Positions 38,458 through 46,907 of a stretch of 64,000 nucleotides of DNA are shown here, piece after piece. The notes below the pieces were generated by a model. That model had not been told where the DNA came from. It did not search any database and worked only from the letters and a program-made list of their open reading frames with translations. The stretch spans positions 124,001 through 188,000 of the forward strand of contig JASJOG010000033.1 in assembly GCA_030142905.1 (NCBI GenBank), written 5' to 3'. The number at the start of each line of letters is the position of its first letter. Position 1 is the stretch's first letter. This stretch comes from Heliopora coerulea (lineage: Eukaryota; Cnidaria; Anthozoa; Scleralcyonacea; Helioporidae). Both the position numbers and the translations under genes were made by a program.

Positions 38458-39062
38458 TCCTCTCTTTCTCTCTTTCTCCCTTTCTCTCTCTTTCTCTCTT
38501 CCTTTTTTCCTTCCTTCCCTCTTTCCTTCCTTTCTTGCAGCTCCTACCGTCTTTCCTCTTATTCCTTTCATTTCTATTCTTTCCATTTTTTTCTTTCCTG
38601 CCTTTCCAACTAATTTTGTTTTGTAAAATCTCTTTCGCTATTTCATTTCAGGTCTTTTTCCCAATCCCTTTTGCTGCTTTTAATCCTGAAATTGTATACC
38701 GTAACAAGAAAAAACCCAAGACGTTTGAAGTCAACAAGGACACCGGCATTTGGGACACACAAGCCTACGATTTAATATGTTTCAGGAACCAGGATTACAA
38801 AGATCTCCGAGTGAAGCACGACTCGTTTCTTCAGGAGAGTGCATCTGAAGATAAAGATGTTCTCAAGGTGTTCCAAGCCAGCACTCTTCGCGTATTCAGG
38901 GCCACAGAGCCAGAACTACGAAGAGTTTTCGAGAAGAAAAAATGTCGTGATATTACTGATAGTGTCGAACATGAAAAGTGCATGGATTTCCTAAGAAAAC
39001 GAATGGGAACGAGATCGCAGCTGTCTGCCATTCTGCTTGAAAAAGAACCTCAGATTCACTGA
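24045..39062 (+). CDS. Chondroitin polymerizing factor / chondroitin synthase (six exons, complete)
   Basis: Exons 24045-24944, 27477-27714, 28819-29254, 32698-32859, 32993-33188 and 38652-39062 join in phase into 780 residues, close to human CHPF (about 775). Residues about 19-42 form a type II signal anchor, so the enzyme should face the Golgi lumen. Residues about 100-300 resemble the beta-1,3-glucuronyltransferase-like half of the CHGN family ([36 protein letters not shown]). The C-terminal half resembles the GalNAc-transferase-like domain, with DVD at residues 624-626 (33126-33134), then FLGRCRMN and [14 protein letters not shown]. The last exon ([28 protein letters not shown]-type ending [12 protein letters not shown]) fits CHPF/CHPF2 best. 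The family elongates the GlcA-GalNAc chondroitin backbone, usually as heterodimers with CHSY proteins. Whether this member is itself catalytic cannot be read from the sequence. Confidence 0.88.
25372..25807. mobile_element. MITE with AGGGCCTGTTAACAT ends
   Basis: Left AGGGCCTGTTAACAT and right ATGTAAACAAGGCCTT are inverted; the subterminal GTAGGGTCACCCTACC and AGGGTCACC words repeat. The ends resemble those of the 56942 element (AGGGTCTGTTCACATGAGG). It lies in CHPF-like intron 1. Confidence 0.6.
26417..26474. repeat. (TTTA)n microsatellite
   Basis: About 14 TTTA units in CHPF-like intron 1. Confidence 0.92.
27477..27714 (+). CDS. CHPF-like gene, exon 2
   Basis: Acceptor CATGTACAG, donor G|GTAAGT, phases 0 to 1. 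It encodes [13 protein letters not shown] and onward, ending PD with one base of the next glycine codon. Confidence 0.85.
28819..29254 (+). CDS. CHPF-like gene, exon 3
   Basis: The acceptor is taken as CGTGTTCAAG, which restores phase 1 and gives [21 protein letters not shown] nearer-consensus CTTTCAG at 28795 would put the exon in the wrong phase. Donor A|GTAAGT, phase 2. Confidence 0.82.
29490..29743. repeat. Inverted terminal arm (left) of Penelope-like element
   Basis: Reverse complement of 30705-30946, with scattered substitutions. Its minus strand holds a degraded hammerhead-like block (TTGACAA, a GACTT/AAGTC stem, then AAAA in place of GAAA). Confidence 0.8.
29996..30622 (-). CDS. GIY-YIG endonuclease domain protein of Penelope-like element
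   Basis: An uninterrupted 208-residue frame. Residues about 1-130 are the basic linker that follows RT in Penelope proteins ([30 protein letters not shown]). Residues about 133-165 contain [19 protein letters not shown] with the downstream R and E ([11 protein letters not shown]), matching the GIY-YIG fold: a Y at the GIY position, YIG, the catalytic-type Arg and an acidic residue. In autonomous elements this domain nicks target DNA for target-primed reverse transcription. With no RT upstream, the copy cannot be autonomous. Confidence 0.8.
   Translation of the reverse strand: MGSQNSMDQISFLSSSHDLQRTISPITNITKFMSWNGFPANIRKSIISKLKNKHFSGISKPVTEPDDALPKIWFRVPYLGKKFHTTVIQVKTCIKKIRRNLNKQVKFIVVYQSKEVSYFLSNKDKIPDVSRNNVIYEITCLGRNRRYIGKTERCLDKRLLEHSSDFQNSAVAQHFSNCDHVNYLTNLSDLFDNLIDIPPHPLTNTSLI
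30705..30946. repeat. Inverted terminal arm (right) of Penelope-like element
   Basis: Partner of 29490-29743. On the plus strand it carries TTGACAATGACTTTGCAATA followed by AAGTCGAAA, which aligns with the better-preserved hammerhead-like block at 47506-47540. Confidence 0.8.
31120..31268 (-). mobile_element. tRNA-derived SINE, second family
   Basis: On the minus strand: GTAGCTCAGTTGGCAGAGCA (A-box region), then GGGTTAGATTTCC in the B-box position, then GCCCAAGAGTTGCATTATTC and GTTGGGTCTTGAAATAT. Related copies lie at 11826-12050, 59350-59460 and 61159-61240. Confidence 0.75.
32345..32455. repeat. Dispersed repeat, copy A of a CCAGACGATTTTACTCGTCAA family
   Basis: CTCTTTTCCGGCAGCATAAG, CTGGCTAACGCCAGACGATT and CCTTGAAAGAGTT match 62490-62583 almost base for base. 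AACTCTTT/AAAGAGTT ends are inverted. Confidence 0.65.
32698..32859 (+). CDS. CHPF-like gene, exon 4
   Basis: Acceptor TTTGCTTTAG; entry phase 2 completes a Gln codon followed by [10 protein letters not shown]. The donor is AAAG|GTTTGT, phase 2. It contains [15 protein letters not shown], the start of the C-terminal glycosyltransferase-like domain. Confidence 0.83.
32993..33188 (+). CDS. CHPF-like gene, exon 5 (DVD motif)
   Basis: Acceptor CGAACTTTAG gives the phase that joins ILER to [12 protein letters not shown]. An upstream CTGACAG at 32961 would shift the frame. It contains DVD at 33126-33134 and the RCRMN motif. Donor CAG|GTCAGT, phase 0. Intron 4 is only 133 bp, the shortest in the gene. 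Confidence 0.83.
33381..33740. repeat. 20-bp minisatellite, 18 units
   Basis: The unit TCTCTTTCTTTCCTTCTTTC repeats about 18 times with only a handful of single-base variants, inside a longer pyrimidine tract (33290-33800). It begins about 190 bp after the exon 5 donor of the CHPF-like gene. The long open frames across it are low-complexity artefacts. Confidence 0.95.
33803..36175 (+). mobile_element. CR1/L2-type LINE, copy 1 (5' truncated, nearly open)
   Basis: One reading frame runs from the minisatellite edge to 35985 with only three in-frame stops (TGA at 33952 and near 33982, TAA at 35254). It reads [33 protein letters not shown], then [64 protein letters not shown] and YADDTQI. These motifs are typical of CR1/L2/Rex-group LINEs. 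The endonuclease domain is missing. The 3' end is T-rich and passes into AAATAAAG plus a (CT)n/(CTGT)n tract. It lies in CHPF-like intron 5, sense orientation. Confidence 0.88.
36175..36453. repeat. (CT)n/(CTGT)n/(CTTT)n microsatellite
   Basis: About 280 bp of imperfect pyrimidine repeat on the plus strand, joining the 3' end of LINE copy 1 to the truncated 5' end of LINE copy 2. Confidence 0.9.
36454..38400 (+). mobile_element. CR1/L2-type LINE, copy 2 (5' truncated, frameshifted)
   Basis: It carries the same RT motif series as copy 1 ([57 protein letters not shown]) but clearly a different subfamily, sharing roughly half its residues by eye. Frameshifts or stops lie near 36940, 37263, 37546 and 37590. 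PHGS replaces the usual PQGS in one RT motif. The 3' end AAATAAATATTT runs straight into (CT)n. Confidence 0.87.
38400..38535. repeat. (CT)n microsatellite
   Basis: Pyrimidine tract following LINE copy 2. It ends about 115 bp before the last CHPF-like exon and may contribute to the polypyrimidine context of that acceptor. Confidence 0.9.
38652..39062 (+). CDS. CHPF-like gene, exon 6 (last)
   Basis: Acceptor ATTTCATTTCAG; 411 bp ending in TGA at 39060-39062. It starts [13 protein letters not shown]. The 5.46-kb intron before it is filled with minisatellite, two LINEs and pyrimidine repeats. Confidence 0.86.
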   Translation, partial: VFFPIPFAAFNPEIVYRNKKKPKTFEVNKDTGIWDTQAYDLICFRNQDYKDLRVKHDSFLQESASEDKDVLKVFQASTLRVFRATEPELRRVFEKKKCRDITDSVEHEKCMDFLRKRMGTRSQLSAILLEKEPQIH

Positions 39063-39486
39063 GAAATTTCGCAACAAATTCGTCAGATATTTATTTATTT
39101 ATTCATGAATTTAGTTAACAAGAAGCTAGATAGACTTTGCAAATGTTGTATCAGGTATCTCCTCGAGGCATGCTCTTTGAAGTGTCCTGTGTCACCAAAC
39201 TTTGCCCATAGTCGTGGATGTGCTAGCGGTCATAAAGTCTATAGGTCGGTATATTTATAAACCACGTTAGTATAAAATATTTGTGCGTAGATTCCTCCCT
39301 GGCGATCTCTAGCAGTGAGGTTTATAATAACTTGAACACTCTTAATCACTGGCTGAGGGAAGGGTGAAGCTGAGAACACTGCCCATCATTTTAGTACTTT
39401 CAGTTCCCCGCGTCGACTTGAACATCAAGTACCATCCTCTTTAACAGTCTTGTATTTAGGTTTATTATAGTCGACTTTAAAACGTT

Positions 39487-39492
39487 AATAAA
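39487..39492 (+). promoter_or_regulatory. Candidate polyadenylation signal of the CHPF-like gene
   Basis: AATAAA lies about 425 bp after the stop codon. It is a plausible 3' UTR length, but no downstream GU-rich element is obvious, so this is only a candidate. Confidence 0.35.
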
Positions 39493-39651
39493 CAGAAAAA
39501 TGAGAAAGTTGCTCAAAACAAACAGAGATACTTCCCAAAAGTGATTATTAAAATTCAAATGGTTAAGGGTTCTGTTAGTTTACACAATCCAAGTGTATGA
39601 CAACTCATCTGAATATGAAAAGTAGGTGGTATATCAAGAATATTGCCTTAA

Positions 39652-40318
39652 AGTCTGGTCATACTGCGCAGCGATATGACGACACGATAACGATAAAAAA
39701 CATTAAAAATCGTTCGCCTATAAAATATCTCTTAGTGGTCACATTGCAACGATAATGATAAAATTATCGTTGAACGATAACGATAATGATTTTAAAGTCG
39801 TCTACCGGGGCGATTCTTTTTCAGCTACACGATAATGATAGATTTTTTAGCCCATCAAAACTCTGCTTTGCTAGGCCGCCTAGACTGCGTCCGTTGTTTC
39901 CTTACATCATTTTCCAAGAAACTTAATAGCTCGTGGAATTGATGCCGCGACATTTTAGAATACTGATGGAGTTGTCTTCATATGAATTAACGTAGTTTTC
40001 TTATTGTAGTGTGAAATTCGCCCATCAGAGGCCGCTGATTGTCCATATTATGAACCCAAAAGTGTCTGGTTTTCTTTCTCTGCTACATTCTTTTTAACAG
40101 CCACAAAAGAAGCAGCTCTAATTCTAAATCGGTCATGTTTGCGGGACATTGTCTTCGCGCCCGTTAGTTCATGAATTATGATTCCTTAGCACTAGCACAA
40201 CGGGAGTGTGGGGTGGTGTTCTTCTGCTGCCACATGGACGATCGAATTGAATTTATCGTTGAAATGTGACCCCTCGGATGATATTGTTATTGTCATCGTT
40301 GGGCAGTGTGACCGGGTC
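39652..40318. mobile_element. TTAA-flanked MITE (piggyBac-like target)
   Basis: Terminal inverted repeats AGTCTGGTCATACTGC / GCAGTGTGACCGGGTC, each directly abutted by TTAA (39648-39651 and 40319-40322). The interior contains repeated CGATAATGAT and ACGATAACGAT words. It lies downstream of the CHPF-like gene. Confidence 0.7.
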
Positions 40319-40643
40319 TTAACATTTACTGTTTTTTTCAAACGATTTGCAGAAAACACTTTGTAAGATTTTGAGTTCGTACAAATTTCTCAGGAAATTT
40401 ATTTCCTCCTTTTGAAGTCATGTTTTAGGTGTATTTTCAAGTTTAACATGCGTAGGAAACTAATGCCGACTTACAAGATCGGACAGGGAAGTAAAACTGA
40501 CCAGAAAAAATTGGCATCAATCACTAACCTACAATTTTACCGTTCATAGCTCTCTGAAAGAGTAGCCATCCTGGCTTCACCTTTCGTTGGCCAGCGCCCG
40601 TTTCAGTTTTATAGCGCTCACTACTCGCCGCGCGATACCAATG

Positions 40644-40780
40644 ACACTACAGGATTGTAACGAAATCACTCAAAACGTCATTTGTGAAGTCTTCCTTATG
40701 TGAAGGTTTTGCATTGTTGAGAATTTGTAATATACTTCACATTTGACGTTTCGAGTGATTTCGTTAGAATCCTGTAGTGT
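40644..40780. mobile_element. Short palindromic MITE
   Basis: ACACTACAGGATTGTAACGA at the left is mirrored by the complement at the right; arms are about 45 bp with 3-4 mismatches. No coding capacity. Confidence 0.8.
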
Positions 40781-40849
40781 TATTAGTAGAAGCATTTACA
40801 CATCCGCTAAGTAGGGACATCTCATAATTCATGAAGTTAAGACGGACAC

Positions 40850-41330
40850 CTTGGCCGCTTTTACTGTTCGTATTGGAGAGGTGTCCGTGTTAGAGAGTGA
40901 TGAAGCAATCTGACTCCGCCCTTCAGGATTAAAGCGATTAAGCCTCGGTCATTCAGCGTCAGTCTTTCTGCCGAGAGAGAACGATCCTGGTATTTTGAGT
41001 GAAAGCCCTTCAAAGTAAGTCGGGTAGTTAACCACTCGATTTAGAATTTGTTAATTTTTAGAACAGAAGTCATATTCGTTATTGTGACATATTAAAATTT
41101 CGTAAGCCGAATCTGCTGGTCAGGCCGTTATCTGTCCGCTCTGAGAGGTATTTTGAACGTTTTTCCATTGACTAGTGTCCGTTGTCCGTCTTATAGAGGT
41201 GTCCGTCTTAGAGAGAGTTTGATTATGGTAAAACAATGTATAAACGGCCGGAACCAAACGTGGTGTCCGTCTTAGGGAGGTGTCCGTCTTAGAGAGGTGT
41301 CCGTTAGGAGAGAGTTCACTGTAAAACAAA
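40850..41330. repeat. Region with recurrent GAGGTGTCCGTCTTAGA units
   Basis: The word GTGTCCGT with TTAGAGAGG recurs about seven times, singly near 40850-40900 and clustered at 41175-41325 at multiples of about 17 bp. It is probably the terminal repeat of an unrecognised transposon. Confidence 0.6.
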
Positions 41331-41349
41331 CTTAATTTTGAGGTCACTT

Positions 41350-44119
41350 GTACTTAAAGAGCGCATGTACACTGAAAGAACCAACTGCCCTATGACTGCT
41401 GCGGTTACACTTGCAAAAAAATCGGCTGTAAGTTATTTTTGTTTTGTTTTTTTTCTTATGTTTTGTGTAGTATTTTGGTAACAATTACATTATCAATAAA
41501 ATAACAATCGGATCACCCGTACCAAGAGATTCATATTTGTTAGTCATTTATGGTAAGATTGTCCGCATATGCTTGTAAATATGTGGTTCTTGTGGCGTTC
41601 CCCCTTTGACAGGTTTTGCTCCCAGTGGGGGAGCGTGGCATGTATGACGGCGACGGTTTGACTTCAACCACAGTTCAAAGACCCGCGAAGTCGTAGCTTG
41701 ATTAAATGTCTCGGGTCGTTTATCATATAGGAACTTTGAAACCATTTCTTGAAAATGCACATGTACTATTGAAAATGTTAGCACCTTTTCAAAAACTGTT
41801 TCTCAATTTAAGTGATCCCCAAAATTCCGTATTTAATCACGAGTTGGTACAACTTTTAATGATTAGAAATTAACTGAGATTAGATTATTGCTTTAGTATG
41901 ATTATGAAATTCCCTCGGAAAATACAGAAAAGCCAAATTTTCATGTGTATATGTTTAAGGACACAGTTGAGTTTTCTACAATAACTGTTTTGATTTGCAT
42001 CTTATTCTCCCCTTACCCAAGAAAAGAAAATAGTGCTAAAAATTCCATATTTATTTTCGTGGGCGAACAAGAGAAACAAAGGACATTTTCAAGGATGTTT
42101 CCTGTCGTGGAACAAAATTATTGACCTGGGAAGTCTGTTACCCGGTAAATGAGAGTTGAGCCCTCTTTCACAACTGCTGACAACCGTCTTGCAACGTAAC
42201 ATAAATGCTACTAAAAATTGAATGTATCAAAGTACCGTCAGACGTTGGTTTACACTGCTGTTGTTGAAGTTAAAATTTTCTATCCAACGTTTCAATCGTC
42301 CTCTCTTCTGTCTGCTCTTGAAGTCAGAACGTTTTAAGTAAACAGCACTGACATCATCGGCATCGCTTAAGGTAATGAGCTACTGTGGTGCTAATAGGCC
42401 ATGCTTCCATGCGCAAGCTACCTTGGCTATGGTTTTTGGCTATAATCGGCAGTCATACACGCGGTCGTATTTTCTTTGAGATTTACTATTATTCATGACA
42501 CCTGTTGTCCAATTTGGCATGTAGATAAAGTTGATATTCCTCAGTGAACATAAATTTAAGCCAAGGATTTGAAGTTAAATCAATAAGTATGAAAGAACTA
42601 AGTTCGGATCAGGCCAAGCTAGTGTTGCTTTAGAAAAGCTGTCTGACAGTCCCAACCAGAAATCCTATCCAATGTCTCTGACTAAACTTGCCACAGTTCT
42701 GCTCAATTGAGTTATTGCGGAAGCCGTCCGGCAAGGCAGAAATTCTGTCCACAATTTTCAAAAATGGGAAATACCTAATACACCAAACTCAATGGAAATT
42801 TCCAATCCACTAAACATCCAAAGTGATCATTTTTTTCAATTAGGACAGACTTATCAGTGGCCCAAGCTATTAATGTTTTACATGTTGCTGGTTGTGATTC
42901 ACGAACGTCTATATTAGACTAAGACGATTATGTTCGAATAAAGCCAAATCTCATAGCGACAGAAATTAGATTCAATACCCCGACTCGGGCTGACAGATAC
43001 CTTTTTTAGGTCGGCAATTTGGCCTCGTTCAACGATCTGTACAGGCGGGGGATTAAGGGCATCATACGGGCATATATGCCTGGAGCCTCACGCTTGTGAT
43101 GGGCTTGCACTTTTTAAAGGTCTTGTGATTTGTGGAGACACAAGTTATTCATAGATTTTTACTGCGAATAGGGAGAGTAACATTTGACAAAGGCAAATTT
43201 GCCAGGGGCTCCTCGCTCGTTTAATCCCCTCTTGGACCTAAACCTTATCAATTGATTATGATTTCTAAGAGATAAAAATGCCGGAAGTATCTTGTCTCGC
43301 ATGCAGGACCACAACAAGATGTCAGAGAGAGATGAGGTCTTTCGCTACGAATAAAATTTTTTTAGCACAATATGTGATTGCAGAAATAGAGAGGTTGCCT
43401 TGAAACATGGCTCCACGAGCGACTTTTTGTTGGCAGTCTTGAACCAATAATTCAACTTTTTGAAAAGGTGTCATGCCGCCTGAGCATGACGAAAATCATT
43501 CGTATATAGCCGCTCTTGAATAAGCGACGACCCAACAGCTCAAAAATCCTAAAAGAAGTTACAAGAAATCTAGCGAATTAAATTTTTTGGTGATAAAAGT
43601 TAGCTCTTGTCATTTTTTCCGCAGCCATGCGAATTTTCTTTTCCACTTGTAGAGCGACTTCAGCATTTCTGTCCCATAAGAAACGAGTACAAAACCATTC
43701 CACAACGTTTGCCACTTCATCTAGCCACAATCGTGTTCTGGTGATGTCATTTCGTTTTCATGAAGTTGTACCTGCACGGAGGCAAAAATTCTTGCATACA
43801 ACTTTACATGAAGCTGTGTAAGTTTTGCGAGATAAATTTACTTTAATCAATATAAGAAATCGTTAACTTAAATTAGAAAGTAATATGTTACCTGTTCTTT
43901 TTTGACGTGTCAGTGTTCTTTGATACTAGCTTGTGGAAATACAACAGCTATGTTATAGTTGTATTTACATCAGTTATTTTTCTAAACGAATCCGAAAACG
44001 ACGGGGAAAGTGGATTGATGTACTTAGTGATACAACGATGATATTTAAATTTTGAATGCATGTTTTTACTCCATTGAAATAGAGAACGCGCTCGAAACAA
44101 CCGAGGACCTAAAGGCGCC
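41350..44119. other. Intergenic stretch upstream of GALNT
   Basis: No coding or repeat feature supported. The small ORF at 43627-43821 follows a CCGCAG acceptor-like site and ends at a GTAAGT-like donor, so it might be an untranslated or alternative 5' exon, but nothing in its product is recognisable. The GALNT promoter should lie in the last few hundred bases. Confidence 0.4.
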
Positions 44120-44505
44120 ATGGTTTTGGGCTCAAGAAGACGTCATTATCTGATTTTTATAGCAATTACCGGAATACTTTACCTTGTAGCCATTTGTCTA
44201 TATATTTCAACCATTCCCGAAGGACAACGCTCAGCAGACTTGATTAATTCTAGATTCGTTTTTTTGACTTTGTATGATAACGAAGCAAGCAAAATAGTTA
44301 ACAAGCGTATAGACGAGTTTGAATCTAGCTATGTAACTATTTTCCCACCGAACTATCACGAAAAGGGGAAAGATGGACGTGGTGTCAAAAACTACCTTGG
44401 AGAGGTAGAGCTGCAGGATAGAATGTTCAAGAAACACAGCTTTAACGAACAGGCAAGCTCCAAGATTGGATTTGAGAGAAGTATACCAGACAACAGACCT
44501 GAAGA
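44120..44505 (+). CDS. GALNT, coding exon 1 (membrane anchor and stem)
   Basis: ATG at 44120 sits in GCGCCATGG, a favourable context. It encodes the basic N terminus, the membrane segment and the stem up to RPEE. Donor GAAGA|GTAAGT, phase 2. Confidence 0.82.
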
Positions 44506-46851
44506 GTAAGTGAAAAAATATTTCTTTTTCTGCGTATGTGCAAAGGATGGTCGGCAAATGCAATCAGTACAGTAACGTCAGTATATACATATATACAACG
44601 GGGTGGGTTCTCAAACACAACCGTAAAGTGTTTATACAAGCACTTGTAAACAGTTTATCTTGATGATGTAAACTCTTTTTGTTCTTCATTTGTGTTTTGT
44701 TTTCCAAATGTATAATATGACTCACATTCACATTAAGATTGTCATTTTCTACTTAAGAACCCGACCTTAATAAATCAGTAAATTTTCTTCCGTAGTAAAA
44801 TATTTTGACTGAAAATCATATTGGAACAATCTGCTTTGTTACACATGTAAATAGTTTACCAAACAAATAGAGCCATAGTTCCCCAGAAATAACCGCTACA
44901 TTTTTTTGCCAAAGTTTGCCGTGAAACACACCGATATTGACTTACTTACCAACGTGATATACTAAACTTAAACTGTAAGTACATCAAGAAATGTCACTGA
45001 TCGGCCACAACACTCAGTTAATCGAAACTGTTTGTCAATGCAGTACTTCTTTGTATCCGCATTAATAAATGTGGGACTGATAAGTCAGAGTTACCGAAAA
45101 TGCGATAAATAAGAGATGACGCAATTGTATAAAAGAACTAATGAGTGGTGACTTAGCTTTCTATCAGCTTAAAACCAAATGCGGAACACTTTTCGAAATT
45201 TAAGTAAACCATTATTAACAATAATGCAGGTATACCATGTAGTTTCTTTGATGCACAACAGGTATACGATAGGACAGAATTTACCGCCTTTGTTTCAAAA
45301 TACAGGTACTTAGCCGTTGCTATGTGACATGCATCTTCCTTCTTTTCTCTAGTTACGTTTATAGATTTTAAATTAAAATGAAAAGAATTCATTTGTTTTT
45401 GCTATTCATGTGCGCAAGTTAACATTTGCTAATCATTGGGTGCATGACTATGACTGCACCCTAAAGTCCGTTAAAGAAGACAAGACCACTATGTTTAAAT
45501 AAATTAGAACTGATAAATTTAAGTAAATTACAAAAACCAAGCAAGGGCGCAACTAGAGGAGACAGGATGCGAGCACCCCCGGTCGGGAGGCATGCCCTGC
45601 TTTCCCTCCCCGATGGAATGCTGGAAAACATTAGTAAGTTCAGTATTGACCATTATATGTTGCACTTGAAGAAGAAATACATTCTAGAGAAGAAAAAATT
45701 GAAAATAAGATCTCTTCGTTTTGTATCAAACTTAACGGTCCTTGTATATTTGAAAATGTGTTTTAGAAATTAGATTTTAGACAAGGGATTCTACTGGGGG
45801 TATTAGTATACTACAGGATAGGACTTGATTTTTCTTCGTTTTTAACAAGTCTGCCCCTTCATTTCAAGACACGATTGTTGAATAGTTTGAACAAGTATTT
45901 GGTTTCCTAATTTTTGACGAGTTTACGCATGTTTTGAAGCAGACCGACGGTTTATATAATTCCATATTTTTACAGATACAGTTGGTAATAAATTCTCGGT
46001 GTCACTCAGAGCAAATCAGAGCGATTATCAACTGCTTTGAAATGCATTATGTGACATAGTATAGAGAATTGTTCATACATCTGAAAATATAAGTATCACA
46101 CCAATATGTTTCAGTCAACACCATGCAGAATTAACGTTTTAAGAATGAATTGAGTTAGGCTTGATTTAAGTGTTAATCTCCAGAGAGTGTACCGTCACTC
46201 AGCTAGCTTATTTGCAACAACGTTTAACCAAAATAGACAATTTTCTAATTTTGGTTGTGACCATTTTCCAATGGGCCATGGAATCTTTTTTATGTAAAGA
46301 AATTTACATTCTTATCAGAATGTTTTGTAAATTACGTCACTGAAACCACAGTCCCTTCCAAGCAGGGAATGGTGCATGTCAGAGTCGATATCGTTTTGGT
46401 TGTTGGGTATTTGTTTCGCATAGATGAAGCGCTGATTTTCTGACATATTTGACGTAGTCTGGTGTTTTTATGAACAGTCGCCAACTGTGCAGAGCAGCAT
46501 ATGAACCAGATTGTTCTATTTCACATTTTTGGCGAATATTTGTTGGATTGTTTTATTTTGCATGTTATTGGATGACAAATTTGGATACATTTACAAGAAT
46601 TTATAATACGAATGTTTCCAGGACCAGAATATGTAATATATTTGCCATGGTTTCTTTTTTGCTTATACAAGTGGCGAGTTGTGTTCTTATACTGGAATCA
46701 TACATACACACACACACACACATATCTACATATATGTTCAATCTGCAGACGTATGTTTCGCTGTACTACAGCTCATCAGTGCAGCTCGGAACGAACTTGG
46801 ATTGATAAGGGACCAGAGTGCTCAAACCGCTGCTCGAGCGGTGGGCATTGG

Positions 46852-46907
<56 letters not shown>

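Noticed and set aside
43627..43821. Small ORF upstream of GALNT with acceptor- and donor-like flanks
   Set aside because: The product is unrecognisable and it does not join exon 1 of GALNT in a required frame; kept only as a possible 5' exon in the intergenic note.
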